Positions 8,454 to 17,776 are shown, counted from the stretch's first letter. The stretch: DNA of 64,000 nucleotides from Pseudomonadales bacterium (GCA_020062665.1 JAGUVW010000013.1:186001-250000), one strand, 5' to 3'. Made by a program: numbers and translations. The notes: generated by a model from the sequence alone, not told the origin.

Positions 8454-8801
8454 ATGATCGACGCAGCAAAGAAAATCGAAGTTGTTGAAAAATATATGGT
8501 TGCCGTCAGCACCAACAATCTGGATCTGATCCGGGAAATTTATGCCGACAATGCGACGGTGGAAGATCCGGTAGGCACACCACCGAAAGAAGGCATTGCG
8601 GCCATCCTGGCGTTCTATGGTGGCTTCGGTGCGCTGGGCGTGAAACTGCAGCTGAGCGGCAGCGTGAAGTGCGCCGGCAATGCGGCTGCGTTTCCCTTCA
8701 CTGCGCAGATCGGCTCCAAGACGCTGGACATCATCGACGTGTTTGAATTCAACAACGAAGGCAAAGTGGTGTCGATGAAGGCCTACTGGAGCGCCGGCTG
8801 A
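8454..8801 (+). CDS. ksi: Delta-5-3-ketosteroid isomerase (KSI)
   Basis: 115 aa, the usual KSI length, with an NTF2-like fold. The catalytic residues of the Comamonas enzyme are preserved at the same or nearly the same positions: Tyr14 (VEKYMVAV), Asp38 in YADNATVEDPVG, and the oxyanion-hole Asp at 95 (IIDVFEFNNEGKVVSMKA). The enzyme moves the C5-C6 double bond of 3-keto-5-ene steroids to C4-C5 through a dienolate. It acts in the cytoplasm right after 3-beta-hydroxyl oxidation. The gene starts a rightward unit with a SnoaL-like gene and diverges from kshA across operator A. Assignment is firm. Confidence 0.95.
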   Translation: MIDAAKKIEVVEKYMVAVSTNNLDLIREIYADNATVEDPVGTPPKEGIAAILAFYGGFGALGVKLQLSGSVKCAGNAAAFPFTAQIGSKTLDIIDVFEFNNEGKVVSMKAYWSAG

Positions 8802-8808
8802 TTTCGTG

Positions 8809-9300
8809 ATGAATGAGATCCTTGCACGCCTGCAGCGACTGGAAGACATCGAGGCGATCCGCAAACTGAAGGCGCGCTATCTGCACGCCTGCGATCGCAA
8901 GAACATTGTGGCGCTGCGCGACTGTTTTGCGCCGGGGAATATTCACATTGATTACGGCGCCATTGGCTGCTTCGACAATCGTGAGGATTTTCTGCGGGTG
9001 TACCAGGAGAAAGCCTGCCACCCGGAAGTCATCGATATTCATCATGGTCATAATGAGCAGATCGAGTGGCTGTCGCCGTCCGCAGCGAGCGCCATCTTCG
9101 ATCTGTTTTTCTACCAGATCGATACGCGCACGGGCATGCTGATTCAGCTGGGTGGCTATTACGAGGATCAATTCCGCAAGCAGGATGGACAGTGGGCAAT
9201 TTCGTCCACCCGCTTTGTCGTGACGTCTACCGTGGTAAGCAATGTGAGCAGTGGCAACCTGCAGCCACTGTTTCAGGGTGTGGCACCGCCACCGATCTGA
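8809..9300 (+). CDS. SnoaL-like (NTF2 superfamily) protein
   Basis: 163 aa from ATG 8809 (a GTG at 8806 is also in frame). The N-terminal helix RLEDIEAIRKLKARYLHACDRKN and the SAIFDLFFYQIDTRTGMLIQLGGYYEDQF strand region are typical of the SnoaL_4 group of NTF2-like proteins, which includes small isomerases, dehydratases and decarboxylases. It lies only 7 bp after ksi and ends at a strong terminator, so ksi and this gene form a two-gene operon. The pairing suggests action on a steroid intermediate, for example a second isomerase or hydratase. No catalytic set can be named with confidence. Confidence 0.8.
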   Translation: MNEILARLQRLEDIEAIRKLKARYLHACDRKNIVALRDCFAPGNIHIDYGAIGCFDNREDFLRVYQEKACHPEVIDIHHGHNEQIEWLSPSAASAIFDLFFYQIDTRTGMLIQLGGYYEDQFRKQDGQWAISSTRFVVTSTVVSNVSSGNLQPLFQGVAPPPI

Positions 9301-9371
9301 GCCACTTTGATGCGCTGCTCGACGGCGTAATGCGCGTCGTCAATTTCAGTTTTTCCTTCAACGAATAGTAG

Positions 9372-9414
9372 AACGCCCGGATTGTACTGATGCGCAATCC
9401 GGGCGTTGTTTTTT
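9372..9414 (+). terminator. Intrinsic terminator of the ksi operon
   Basis: A 13-bp perfect stem (9372-9384 with 9395-9407) and a T-tract from 9409. The T-tract overlaps the stop codon of the convergent SDR gene. Confidence 0.92.
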
Positions 9415-10168
9415 ACATTGCCGAACGGCCACCGCCGTCGATGAAAATGTCTTCGCCGTTGATGTAGCTGGCTTCGTCGGAGGCCAGGAATGCCACCAGC
9501 GCTGCTACTTCTTCCGGCTTGCCCTTGCGACCCAGCGGCATCAGATTGGCCAGCAAACGCTGGTTGATGCCCTGCGGGAAGCGGATGGATTTCACCAGCG
9601 GGGTTTCGATGCCGCCCGGGCAGACGACATTGCAGCGGATGCCATCGGCTTCGAATTCCTGCGCCAGACATTTGGTGATGGCCGACACCGCCGCCTTCGA
9701 GGCGCAGTAAGCGGTTTGATAGGCGGTCATGGTTTTGGAATTCAATGACGCGAAGTTGATGATGTTGCCTTTGGTTTGCTTCAGGTGGGGCATGGCTTCG
9801 CGGCAGATGATGAAGGTGCTGGTGAGGTTCACTGACATGAAGCGGTTGAAGATGTCCGTGGTGAGTTCGTGCAGGTGGTAGAAGCCGGCGATGCCTGCGA
9901 CGTTGACGACAATGTCCAGCTTGCCAAAGGTGTCGACGGCGGACTGTACCAGCGCCTTGCAGGAGGCTTCGTCCATGGCACTGAACTGGACGGCTTTGGC
10001 GGTGCCGCCAGCCGCGTCTATTTCAGCGGCGGTGGCCTGGTTGCCTTCTTCGTTGATGTCGCCGAGCAGCACTTTGGCGCCTTCGGCTGCCAGACGCAGC
10101 GCAGTGGATTTGCCCATGCCAGATGCTGCGCCGGTTACCAGCGCGACTTTACCTTCGAAACGTTTCAC
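9413..10168 (-). CDS. Short-chain dehydrogenase/reductase (classical SDR)
   Basis: 251 aa with the classical SDR layout: cofactor loop [10 protein letters not shown] (about residues 10-19), VNVAGIAG, catalytic Ser in INFASLNS, Tyr-x-x-x-Lys in AYCASKAA, and the C-terminal [13 protein letters not shown]. The glycine-rich loop and a following Asp ([10 protein letters not shown]) favour NAD(H). The start is GTG at 10168, with GGAG 7 nt upstream; longer in-frame extension to 10297 would cross a 16-bp hairpin and is rejected. It lies downstream of the kstD-SDR pair on the same strand. A hydroxysteroid dehydrogenase role (3-, 12- or 17-position) is plausible but not provable from sequence. Confidence 0.88.
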   Translation of the reverse strand: MKRFEGKVALVTGAASGMGKSTALRLAAEGAKVLLGDINEEGNQATAAEIDAAGGTAKAVQFSAMDEASCKALVQSAVDTFGKLDIVVNVAGIAGFYHLHELTTDIFNRFMSVNLTSTFIICREAMPHLKQTKGNIINFASLNSKTMTAYQTAYCASKAAVSAITKCLAQEFEADGIRCNVVCPGGIETPLVKSIRFPQGINQRLLANLMPLGRKGKPEEVAALVAFLASDEASYINGEDIFIDGGGRSAM

Positions 10169-10203
10169 GTGAGTACTCCAATTATTATTAGTGTCAGTTC
10201 CGC

Positions 10204-10244
10204 GGTTGTCGTTGTCCGGCGTTTGATTCCGGACAACGACAACC
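10204..10244. repeat. Perfect 16-bp inverted repeat between two SDR genes
   Basis: 10204-10219 pairs exactly with 10229-10244 around a 9-nt loop. No T-tract follows on either strand. The inner part, GTCCGG-N9-CCGGAC, resembles the arms of the structured element at 36961-37076 and may be a REP-like element or a transcript-processing hairpin. Confidence 0.75.
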
Positions 10245-10271
10245 CCGAGTTCATTCGCAGCTTCGATGCCG

Positions 10272-11042
10272 TCAAACCGCGTAACCACCATCCACAAACA
10301 ACAGCTGCCCAGTCACATAACGGGAGCGGTTGGAAGCAAAATACGCGGCTGCTTCTGCAATATCTTCCGGCTTGCCGAAATGTTTGATCGGCAGCATGGA
10401 CAGCACTGCCTCTTTCCAGGCGTCATTGAACACGCCCTCTGCTTCCAGCCGCTTGAAAATGCCGGTTTCAATCACGCCCACCGCCACGCTGTTGGCGCGG
10501 ATGCCGTGCAGGCCTTCTTCCTTCGCCAGGTATTTCACCAGCGCTTCGTTGGCTGCCTTGGGCGCTACGGACAACACGTCTTTTGGTGGCGTGCGACCAA
10601 GACCCGCAGAAGAGATGTGAACCAGCGATCCACCTTTATGAGCACGAAAGTGCGGGATGATGCCTTTGACAATGCGGAAGAAGCCGTTGAGGTCGCCGTT
10701 GATGACTTCGTCCCACTGTTCGTCGGTGACGTCTGCCAGAAACGGTTGCTTGATGTCGGAGCCGGCGGCCACTACCACGCTGTGCAGACGGCCATGGGCT
10801 TCCACCGCGCCCGCAATGGCGGCGTCGATTTCATTGCGCTTGGCGATGTCCACCTGGTGCACGGTGCATTTCACGCCAAGCTTTTCGATCTGCGCAGCCG
10901 TTTCTTCTGCACGCTTGCGATTGCCGCGATAGGTGATGGCCACATCACTGCCGCCTTCGGCGATGCGGGTGGCGATGGCGGCACCGATGCCGCCGCTGCC
11001 GCCGAAAATCAGTGAGCCACCCTGGTCGAATTCTTTGATCAT
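10272..11042 (-). CDS. Atypical SDR lacking the catalytic tyrosine
   Basis: 256 aa SDR from ATG 11042 (AAGGGA ribosome site). The cofactor loop is FGGSGGIGAAIA and an Arg (TYRGNRKRAEE) follows the second strand, favouring NADP(H). The catalytic Ser is kept (VHISSAGLG), but the expected Tyr-x-x-x-Lys is replaced by Ser-x-x-x-Lys in VLSVAPKAANEALVKY. The rest resembles enoyl-ACP reductase-like and 3-oxoacyl-reductase-like SDRs, with C-terminal YVTGQLLFVDGGYAV. It is 33 bp downstream of kstD and clearly in the same transcript. Either it uses another acid/base or it is a non-redox or structural SDR. The substitution is visible in the DNA; its consequence is inference. Confidence 0.85.
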   Translation of the reverse strand: MIKEFDQGGSLIFGGSGGIGAAIATRIAEGGSDVAITYRGNRKRAEETAAQIEKLGVKCTVHQVDIAKRNEIDAAIAGAVEAHGRLHSVVVAAGSDIKQPFLADVTDEQWDEVINGDLNGFFRIVKGIIPHFRAHKGGSLVHISSAGLGRTPPKDVLSVAPKAANEALVKYLAKEEGLHGIRANSVAVGVIETGIFKRLEAEGVFNDAWKEAVLSMLPIKHFGKPEDIAEAAAYFASNRSRYVTGQLLFVDGGYAV

Positions 11043-11074
11043 GTCTCTATCCCTTGTAGTCAGAAGATCAACGT

Positions 11075-12841
11075 TCACACGCGGGCGGTTTGCACCGGCG
11101 CGGTTTTGGCTTTTTCGCTGTTATTTTTCTTGCTGCTGGTGGCGGGTTTGCCCGCCAGATGTTTCGCTGCCAGATAGCCAAAGGTCATGGCAGGGCCCAA
11201 CGTGGCGCCCGCTCCCGGATATTTGCTGCCCATCACCGACGCAGCGGAATTCCCCACTGCATACAGGCCCGGAATCGGTTCACCATTTTCACGCACTACC
11301 TGTCCGTTCACGTCGGTGAGTGCGCCGCCCTTGGTGCCGATGTCACCCGGATAGATCGGCAGCGCGTAGTACGGCGCCTGCGCAATCGGCGCAATGCAAG
11401 GATTGGGGCTGGTGCGCGCGTCGCCGTAGTAGCGGTCGTAATAGCTTTCCCCGCGATGAAAATCCTGATCCTTGCCGGACTTGGCGAACTCGTTGTTGCG
11501 ACGCACGGTTTCTGCCAGATTCTTTGCATCCACGCCAATTTTTTGTGCCAGCTCTTCGATAGTGTCCGCCTTCTGCATCACCGCCCAGATGCGCTTGGAC
11601 AGCGCGCTGTCCGGCATGGAGTAACCCGGTGCGATAGGGCCGAATGGGAATTTCTTGCGGAACACTGCATCGAACACCACAAAGCCGGGAATGGTGGGCG
11701 CGTCTTCCTGGTTGGCCTGATAAAACGCCAGACCAGACTCCAGATAGGGCGCCGCTTCGTTCTGGAAACGCTTGCCGGCCTTGTTGACGATCACCAGCCC
11801 CGGCAGTGAGCGCTCGGCGAAAATAATGAACGGGCGCTCCCAGCCGGGAATCTTCACTGCCGGTGCCCACCAGGCATGATTCATCAGGTCGGTGGCGGCG
11901 CCCACATTCATCGCGGCACGAATGCCGTCGCCAGTATTATTGATCTGCGATCCGCTCCACTCTGCGCTGGTGGGCTTCGGCAGATACTGTTCGCGCATTT
12001 GCTGGTTGTGTTCGAAGCCGCCAGCACCAATCACCACGCCTTTACGTGCGCACACATTCAGTCGCTTGCCGTCGCGCTCAACGACAGCACCGACCACCGC
12101 GCCATTGTCTTCGATCAGCTCCACCAGCGGTGATTTCAGCCACAGATCAATGCCGCGCTCCAGCATGGTCCAGCGCAACTGGCCGATCAGCGCGTTGCCC
12201 ATGGTCAGGCGACGGGAACGCTTGCCCTGCATGCGGCCCTTGATGTCGAGGAAATAGCTCAGCGCCATGCGCATGAAAATCAGTTTCCAGCCTTTGGCCT
12301 GGGTCAGAAACGCGCGGCCTTCTTTCATGGTCATGGTGAGGCGACCGGCTACGAGAACTTGCGAAGGCGGTTCGCGCAGTGTGCGAAAATGTTCGCCCAG
12401 ATGCTTGGCGTGCATCGGCGTGGGCTGATGGGTGCGATAGCCTTCCTTGCCGCCGGGCATTTCAGGATAGTAATCAGAATAGGGAACGGTTTCGTATTGC
12501 AGGCGGGAATTCTTCGCCATGTATTCCAGCATCTCGCTGGCTTTTTCCACGTAGGTGCGCTGACGCTCTTCCGTCACTTCATCGCCGATCACCGCCTGCA
12601 TGTAGCGCAGCGCTTCATCGGCGGAATCCTTCACGCCTTCGGCGCGGGCATAATGACTGTTGGGAATCCAGATGCCGCCGCCCGACATGGATGATGTGCC
12701 GCCGTACTTGTCGCTCTTTTCCACGACCAGCACGTCCTTGCAGCCTTCGCGCTGGGCCACGATGGCTGCAGTCAGCGCACCGGCACCCGACCCCACCACC
12801 AGCACATCTACTTCTTTGTCGAATTTATTATTGGATTGCAT
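11075..12841 (-). CDS. kstD: 3-ketosteroid delta-1-dehydrogenase (KstD family flavoprotein)
   Basis: 588 aa FAD enzyme. The N-terminal dinucleotide fold is VLVVGSGAGALTAAIVAQREG and VEKSDKYGGTSSMSGGGIW follows. The C-terminal block YYALPIYPGDIGTKGG holds the KstD catalytic Tyr (electrophilic assistance) and Gly. The enzyme removes hydrogens from C1 and C2 of 3-keto-4-ene steroids. The C-terminal tail is Lys-rich (about residues 565-588). The ATG at 12841 is used because the longer frame to 12883 adds residues before the FAD fold without a ribosome site. It heads a leftward kstD-SDR-SDR operon; operator B lies upstream. A related delta-4 (5-alpha) dehydrogenase of the same fold remains possible. 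Confidence 0.9.
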   Translation of the reverse strand: MQSNNKFDKEVDVLVVGSGAGALTAAIVAQREGCKDVLVVEKSDKYGGTSSMSGGGIWIPNSHYARAEGVKDSADEALRYMQAVIGDEVTEERQRTYVEKASEMLEYMAKNSRLQYETVPYSDYYPEMPGGKEGYRTHQPTPMHAKHLGEHFRTLREPPSQVLVAGRLTMTMKEGRAFLTQAKGWKLIFMRMALSYFLDIKGRMQGKRSRRLTMGNALIGQLRWTMLERGIDLWLKSPLVELIEDNGAVVGAVVERDGKRLNVCARKGVVIGAGGFEHNQQMREQYLPKPTSAEWSGSQINNTGDGIRAAMNVGAATDLMNHAWWAPAVKIPGWERPFIIFAERSLPGLVIVNKAGKRFQNEAAPYLESGLAFYQANQEDAPTIPGFVVFDAVFRKKFPFGPIAPGYSMPDSALSKRIWAVMQKADTIEELAQKIGVDAKNLAETVRRNNEFAKSGKDQDFHRGESYYDRYYGDARTSPNPCIAPIAQAPYYALPIYPGDIGTKGGALTDVNGQVVRENGEPIPGLYAVGNSAASVMGSKYPGAGATLGPAMTFGYLAAKHLAGKPATSSKKNNSEKAKTAPVQTARV

Positions 12842-12929
12842 ATCAGAGGATTCCCGTTTACCCAGAATGGCGCGCGACAACACTGCCGCAACGCGCCCCG
12901 TCCTGCCCCATTATATGAGTCCGAACCAT

Positions 12930-12950
12930 TTATGCAATATATTTGCAAAA
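12930..12950. promoter_or_regulatory. Candidate operator B (TGCA-N7-TGCA) in the kstD/acyl-CoA ligase divergent promoter
   Basis: Core TGCAATATATTTGCA at 12933-12947 with TTA and AAA flanks. It matches operator A at 16 of 21 positions, including all of both TGCA half sites. It lies about 90 bp before kstD and 165 bp before the ligase in an AT-rich 274-bp gap that holds no gene. Confidence 0.7.
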
Positions 12951-13115
12951 TATGTGTTTATTTGCCGCAGAATTGCTTTTACAATCATTTGAAGCAGCTG
13001 CAAAACCCGGCCATAGGCAGGGAAAAAGACGTCTCCCGCTGCGCCCGATACGGAAAATGACAATAAAAACATGATCTTGTTTGGCAACTCGCCAACCAAT
13101 GACAGGGACACCCTC

Positions 13116-14816
13116 ATGACGCATTCAACGCAAAAGCAAAGCTACCTGTGCGGCACCGCTGCCACCCCACTGCTGTACGAAACCATCGGCAACTGTTTCG
13201 ATCGCATCGCGGATACTTTTCCCGAGCGCGAAGCGCTGGTGGTACGCCACCAGAACATCCGCTGGACTTACCGCGAGTATCAAACGCAAATCAACCGGCT
13301 CGCCACCGGCCTGCTGAAACTCGGCGTGCAACCCGGCGAGCGCGTCGGCATCTGGTCGCCCAACCGGGTGGAGTGGTGCCTCACCCAGTTCGCCACCGCC
13401 AAAATCGGCGCCATCATGGTGTGCATCAACCCCGCCTATCGCCTGTATGAGCTGGAATACGCGCTCAACAAGGTCGAATGCAAGGTCATCATCACCGCGG
13501 AAAAATTCAAGACCAGTGAATATCTGAAAATGCTCAACGAGCTGGCGCCGGAACTGAATCGCTGCGCGCCGGGCCAGCTGGATTCCCATCGCCTGCCACA
13601 CCTGAAAACCGTGATCCGCATGGGCGCAGAAAAATCGCCGGGCATGCTGAATTTCGATGACGTGTGCACCCGCGGCGGCGCCCATGAAAAGGAACGCCTG
13701 CAGGAACTCGCCGGACTGCTGCAACCGGATGATGCCATCAATATCCAGTTCACCAGCGGCACCACCGGCAATCCCAAGGGCGCCACGCTCACCCACTTCA
13801 ATATTCTGAACAACGGTTATCAGGTGGGTCAGGGCATGCGTTTCACCGAAAACGATCGCCTCTGTATTCCCGTGCCGCTGTATCACTGCTTTGGCATGGT
13901 GATGGGCAATCTGGCCTGTCTTACTCACGGCGCCGCTGCGATTTTTCCCAACGATGCCTTTGAACCCATCAGCGTGCTGGAAACCGTGCAGGCAGAAAAA
14001 TGCACCGCGCTGCACGGCGTACCCACCATGTTCATCGCCGAACTGGACAGCGCCAACTTCGACCAGTACAACCTCAGCAGCCTGCGCACCGGCATCATGG
14101 CCGGCGCCCCTTGCCCCATCGAAGTGATGAAGCGCGTGATCGACAAAATGCACATGCGCGATGTCACCATCATGTACGGCCAGACCGAAACCAGCCCGGT
14201 GAACCACATGACCGCCATCGACGCGCCCCTCGAAAAACGTGTTGGTAGTGTCGGCAAAGTAGGCCCACACCAGGAAGTGAAAATCATCGACAGCGAAGGT
14301 CGCACGGTGCCCATCGGCGAAAAAGGCGAGCTGTGCTGCCGCGGCTATTCGGTGATGCAGGGTTACTGGAACGATCCGGAAAAAACCGCTGAAACCATCG
14401 ACGCCGGGCGCTGGCTCCACTCCGGCGATCTGGCGGTGATGGACGAGGAAGGCTACGTGAAAATCGTCGACCGCCTGAAGGACATGATCATTCGCGGCGG
14501 CGAGAACGTGTACCCGCGCGAGGTGGAGGAGTTCCTCTACAGTCATCCGGCAATCCAGGAAGTGCAGGTATTCGGCATCCCCGACACCAAATACGGCGAG
14601 GAAATTTGCGCCTGGGTGCAGCTGCGCCCCGGCGCAAATGCCACTGCCGACGACATCCGCGCCTACTGCAAGGACAAGATTACCCACTTCAAGGTACCGC
14701 GCATCATCCGCTTTGTGGATGGCTTCCCGATGACGGTTACCGGCAAAATCCAGAAGTTCAGGATGCGCGAAGCAATGGAAGCAGAGTTGAAGGAAAAGCG
14801 GTCGGAGCCGGCGTAA
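13116..14816 (+). CDS. Acyl-CoA synthetase (AMP-forming, FadD/FadD35-like)
   Basis: 566 aa adenylate-forming enzyme. The AMP-binding P-loop is [16 protein letters not shown] (about residue 220), the A5 motif is [10 protein letters not shown]7 is [15 protein letters not shown], the hinge is [21 protein letters not shown], and the catalytic Lys is in [10 protein letters not shown]. This forms acyl-CoA from a carboxylate, ATP and CoA. ATG 13116 has AGGGA 8 nt upstream; the longer frame from 13071 is unlikely. It heads a rightward unit with two tetR genes and diverges from kstD across operator B. The substrate is probably a steroid side-chain or fatty carboxylate; sequence alone cannot decide. 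Confidence 0.9.
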   Translation: MTHSTQKQSYLCGTAATPLLYETIGNCFDRIADTFPEREALVVRHQNIRWTYREYQTQINRLATGLLKLGVQPGERVGIWSPNRVEWCLTQFATAKIGAIMVCINPAYRLYELEYALNKVECKVIITAEKFKTSEYLKMLNELAPELNRCAPGQLDSHRLPHLKTVIRMGAEKSPGMLNFDDVCTRGGAHEKERLQELAGLLQPDDAINIQFTSGTTGNPKGATLTHFNILNNGYQVGQGMRFTENDRLCIPVPLYHCFGMVMGNLACLTHGAAAIFPNDAFEPISVLETVQAEKCTALHGVPTMFIAELDSANFDQYNLSSLRTGIMAGAPCPIEVMKRVIDKMHMRDVTIMYGQTETSPVNHMTAIDAPLEKRVGSVGKVGPHQEVKIIDSEGRTVPIGEKGELCCRGYSVMQGYWNDPEKTAETIDAGRWLHSGDLAVMDEEGYVKIVDRLKDMIIRGGENVYPREVEEFLYSHPAIQEVQVFGIPDTKYGEEICAWVQLRPGANATADDIRAYCKDKITHFKVPRIIRFVDGFPMTVTGKIQKFRMREAMEAELKEKRSEPA

Positions 14817-14913
14817 GCTGGCTTCCCCGTGCAGAACACGACACCAACGTACAACAAGATGGCAAGCGGGATCGATGGACACCCTATCAGTCACCGCAAA
14901 TTGCCACGATTTT

Positions 14914-14928
14914 TGCACGAATGCTGCA
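14914..14928. promoter_or_regulatory. Weak match to the TGCA-N7-TGCA element upstream of tetR
   Basis: TGCACGAATGCTGCA at 14914-14928, 113 bp before the first tetR gene. It has the same spacing as operators A-C but a GC-richer spacer and no TTA flank, so it could be an autoregulatory site or chance. Confidence 0.3.
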
Positions 14929-15040
14929 CAATTCGCTACAATGAGACCCGCTTGGCAGGGTTTTGCGACTGTTCACCCGCCTTGCACCGACTCTATTTTT
15001 GGCGCGTTGCGCATTCTGATGTTTTCTTACAGGCAACCCT

Positions 15041-15757
15041 ATGAGCATAACCAAGACGACCAGTTTCATGCAGGCCGGCACCCGGGCGAAATCCCGGCGC
15101 GGCCGCAATCCTTCCATCGACGTGGAGAAAATCGAAAACGCCGTGCGTGAAATCGGGCAGCAGGGCACCGAAATTTCCATGAAGGAAGTGGCCGATCATC
15201 TGGGCGTCAACGTCACCACGCTGTACCGTCACGTGGGCGGCATCGATGGCCTGCGTCGCATCCGCGCCTCGCTGTCGCGGGGTGATCTGGAAGCGCTGCC
15301 CTCGCCCACAGGGCACACCTGGCAAAGCTGGATGCGCGTGCTGGCCGACTACTACCGTCGCGCCCTGCTGCAACATCCCGATCTGCTGGACTTCGTGCAG
15401 GCCGCGCTCGACCCCGACTTCGTCAACCTGGAACAGGAAGCCAACATTCTGGTGCAGTTCGGCTTTGATCCCCGCGCTGCGCTGATGGCCCACAGTTTTC
15501 TGATCACCACCATCACTGGGTACGTGCAGCAGGAACTGCAAACCATCGAGGAAGCCCGCGCCGGTTACGCACCCTACTACGCGCGCCTGTTCCAGAACCT
15601 GGACAGCCATCCCGAACGTCTGCCGACACTGAGCGCCGTCAATCTGAGTCAAAAGGATCTGGACCGCGATCTGAACTTCAAGGCGCTGGTGAGCTACGCC
15701 ATCGGCGGCATCGGCGTGCAGAAAGGCGCGCCCAAAGACGACAAGAAAAAACTCTGA
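15041..15757 (+). CDS. TetR/AcrR-family transcriptional regulator
   Basis: 238 aa. The N-terminal domain fits TetR: helix 1 DVEKIENAVREIGQQG, then the helix-turn-helix ISMKEVADHLGVNVTTLYRHVGG (about residues 45-67). The remaining helical part should bind a ligand, commonly a CoA thioester or lipid in catabolic regulators. Rightward, between the acyl-CoA ligase and a second tetR 18 bp downstream. Its promoter region carries a weak copy of the element found at the kshA, kstD and FAD-dehydrogenase promoters. It is therefore one of two local candidates for the repressor of the steroid genes (inference). Confidence 0.92.
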   Translation: MSITKTTSFMQAGTRAKSRRGRNPSIDVEKIENAVREIGQQGTEISMKEVADHLGVNVTTLYRHVGGIDGLRRIRASLSRGDLEALPSPTGHTWQSWMRVLADYYRRALLQHPDLLDFVQAALDPDFVNLEQEANILVQFGFDPRAALMAHSFLITTITGYVQQELQTIEEARAGYAPYYARLFQNLDSHPERLPTLSAVNLSQKDLDRDLNFKALVSYAIGGIGVQKGAPKDDKKKL

Positions 15758-15775
15758 TTTCGCAGTAGTGAGCCC

Positions 15776-16501
15776 ATGACTTCGACCGTACGTGCCTCCA
15801 ACCGCCCCGCCAGTCTTTCGCGGGAAAAAATCGTCAAAGCGGCGTTCCAGCTCGCAAAAAAAGAGCCGCTCAATGCGCTGAGCATGCGCAAGCTCGCCAC
15901 CAAGCTGAAAGTCACGCCGATGGCGATCTACAAATATTTCAGCGACAAGAACGAACTCACCGCTGCTGTCATCGACATGCAGATGGAAGAAAGCAACCTG
16001 ATTCCCCACGACATGGACACCTCCGACTGGCGTGCCTGGATCAAGGAATCCTTCCTGCGCATGTGGGACGCCTATTACGACGCCCCCGGCATGGTGCTGT
16101 ACATGAGCCACGCCACCGGCTTCGGCCCCGCCGTGCTGGGTTGGCAGAACGAAATTCTGAAAGTGCTGGTGAACGCCGGCCTCACACCGAAACAGGCGCT
16201 CACCGCCCACGCCGCCATGTCGGAACTCGCCACCGGCAGCAATATTCTGGTGCCGATTCGCCAACAGGGAATCGAGCGCGTGTTCCCCTCCATCTGGAGC
16301 GACCTGAAAGCCGGCAAGGTGCCGAATCCCGCCGAGCTCAGCAACGGCAGCATGTCGGTGGTGGACTATCCCTGGCTGGTGCTGTGTGGCCAGGCCATGC
16401 TGGAAGACATGCAGGATTCCCGCCGCGCCTTTGCCAATGAGCTGGATATTCTGCTCGACGGCCTGGCCCTGCGCATCAACGCCAACAAGCAGCAAGGCTG
16501 A
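15776..16501 (+). CDS. TetR/AcrR-family transcriptional regulator (second copy)
   Basis: 241 aa TetR protein, clearly divergent from its neighbour. N-terminal LSREKIVKAAFQLAKKEPL and helix-turn-helix LSMRKLATKLKVTPMAIYKYFSDKNELT (about residues 35-62). The C-terminal helical region (WIKESFLRMWDAYYDAPGMVLYM) is like TetR_C ligand domains. It is 18 bp after the first tetR and 11 bp before the OYE gene, so all are likely co-transcribed. Two adjacent TetR genes with unlike ligand domains suggest two signals or a heterodimer; both are inference. Confidence 0.92.
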   Translation: MTSTVRASNRPASLSREKIVKAAFQLAKKEPLNALSMRKLATKLKVTPMAIYKYFSDKNELTAAVIDMQMEESNLIPHDMDTSDWRAWIKESFLRMWDAYYDAPGMVLYMSHATGFGPAVLGWQNEILKVLVNAGLTPKQALTAHAAMSELATGSNILVPIRQQGIERVFPSIWSDLKAGKVPNPAELSNGSMSVVDYPWLVLCGQAMLEDMQDSRRAFANELDILLDGLALRINANKQQG

Positions 16502-16512
16502 CGGAAAACCTC

Positions 16513-17739
16513 ATGAGTGCCTACCTGGAAAAATGTTTTCAGCCCGCGCGCCTCAACGGCCTGACGCTGAAGAATCGTTTCATCAAGGCGGGCACCTTCG
16601 AAGGCATGACAGCGGGCGGCATTCCATCGCCCGCGCTGCAACAGTTTCACACCCGACTGGCCGCTGGCGGCGTGGGCATGACCACCATCGGTTACTGCGC
16701 AGTGGAAGCCGACGGCCGCCTCAATGAAAACATGCTGTACATGCATGAAGGCATTCGCGAGCCGCTCACCGCACTGATTGATTCGATTCACGCGCTGGAC
16801 TGCAAAGTGTCCGGCCAGATGGGCCACGGCGGCGGCTTTTCCAAGAACCGCGAACTGCAGCGCAAGCGGCCGCTCGGCCCCAGCTTTGGCATCAACATGC
16901 TGGGCGTGGCACAGGGCATGATTTTCTGCGACGCCATGACCGACGCCGATATCCGCCACATGGTGCAGCAGTATCACGATGCTGCGCTGTTCATGAAATC
17001 CGTAGGCTTCGACGCACTGGAAATCCATTTCGGCCACGGCTACGGCCTGTGCCAGTTCATGAGCCCCAAAACCAACCGCCGTACCGATCAATACGGTGGT
17101 AGCCTGCACAACCGCATGCGTGTGCCACTGCAGGTGCTGGAGAGCGTGCGCAAAGCCGTGGGCGACCGCTTTCCCATCATCGGCAAAATCAGCCTCACCG
17201 AAGGCGTGCGTGGCGGGCTAGACTACAACGACGCCGTGCAGATCAGCGAACTGCTCGACAAAGGCGGCATCGACGGCATCGTCACCAGCGGCGGCACCAG
17301 CACCATGAATCCCATGATCATGTTTCGTGGCGGCAATATTTTCCGCCCGTTACTGCGAGCGGAAAAAAATCCGCTGATGAAAGCCATGATCCTGCTGGCC
17401 GGGCCGGTGATGTTCAAGCACTACCCCTATGAAGAGCTGTATTTTCTGGAACAGGCCCTGCGCATCCGTGAGCGGGTAAAGTGCAACATGATTTATGTCG
17501 GCGGCGCCAGCACCAACGCCAGTTTCGAACGACTGATGCGCAACGGTTTTGATTTTGTCCAGCTGGGCCGCACCCTGCTGAGTGATCCTGATCTGCCGCG
17601 CCAGGCACTGATTCATGCCGACTATCAAAGCCGCTGCCTGCACTGCAACGAATGCGTGGCCACCATCGAACATCCGCAGGGCATTCACTGCACCCGCTTT
17701 GGCGACAACAAGAACATCATCCATACGCAGGCGGTCTGA
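16513..17739 (+). CDS. Old yellow enzyme-family NADH:flavin oxidoreductase
   Basis: 408 aa FMN-binding TIM-barrel enzyme. OYE features are LNGLTLKNRFIKAGTFEGM at the N-terminus, FDALEIHFGHGYGLCQFMSPKTNRRTDQYGGSLHNR (His/Tyr active-site region) and MRNGFDFVQLGRTLLSDPDLP. The C-terminal Cys series CLHCNECVATI...HC resembles the Fe-S motif of 2,4-dienoyl-CoA reductases but with C-x2-C-x2-C-x11-C spacing. The second domain of the long enoate reductases is absent. OYE proteins reduce activated C=C bonds, including those of 3-keto steroids. Position after kstD-linked genes supports a steroid or dienoyl-CoA substrate (inference). Confidence 0.88.
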   Translation: MSAYLEKCFQPARLNGLTLKNRFIKAGTFEGMTAGGIPSPALQQFHTRLAAGGVGMTTIGYCAVEADGRLNENMLYMHEGIREPLTALIDSIHALDCKVSGQMGHGGGFSKNRELQRKRPLGPSFGINMLGVAQGMIFCDAMTDADIRHMVQQYHDAALFMKSVGFDALEIHFGHGYGLCQFMSPKTNRRTDQYGGSLHNRMRVPLQVLESVRKAVGDRFPIIGKISLTEGVRGGLDYNDAVQISELLDKGGIDGIVTSGGTSTMNPMIMFRGGNIFRPLLRAEKNPLMKAMILLAGPVMFKHYPYEELYFLEQALRIRERVKCNMIYVGGASTNASFERLMRNGFDFVQLGRTLLSDPDLPRQALIHADYQSRCLHCNECVATIEHPQGIHCTRFGDNKNIIHTQAV

Positions 17740-17776
17740 CTTTATCCCGCCCTGCCTTATTCCGGGGACACACACC

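Noticed and set aside
9413-10297. Longer SDR start at 10297
   Set aside because: The extra residues are encoded across a 16-bp hairpin and lack a ribosome site; the GTG at 10168 has GGAG at proper distance.
13125-14918. 597-codon minus-strand open frame opposite the acyl-CoA ligase
   Set aside because: Composition is that of a mirror frame and the plus strand carries all AMP-ligase motifs.
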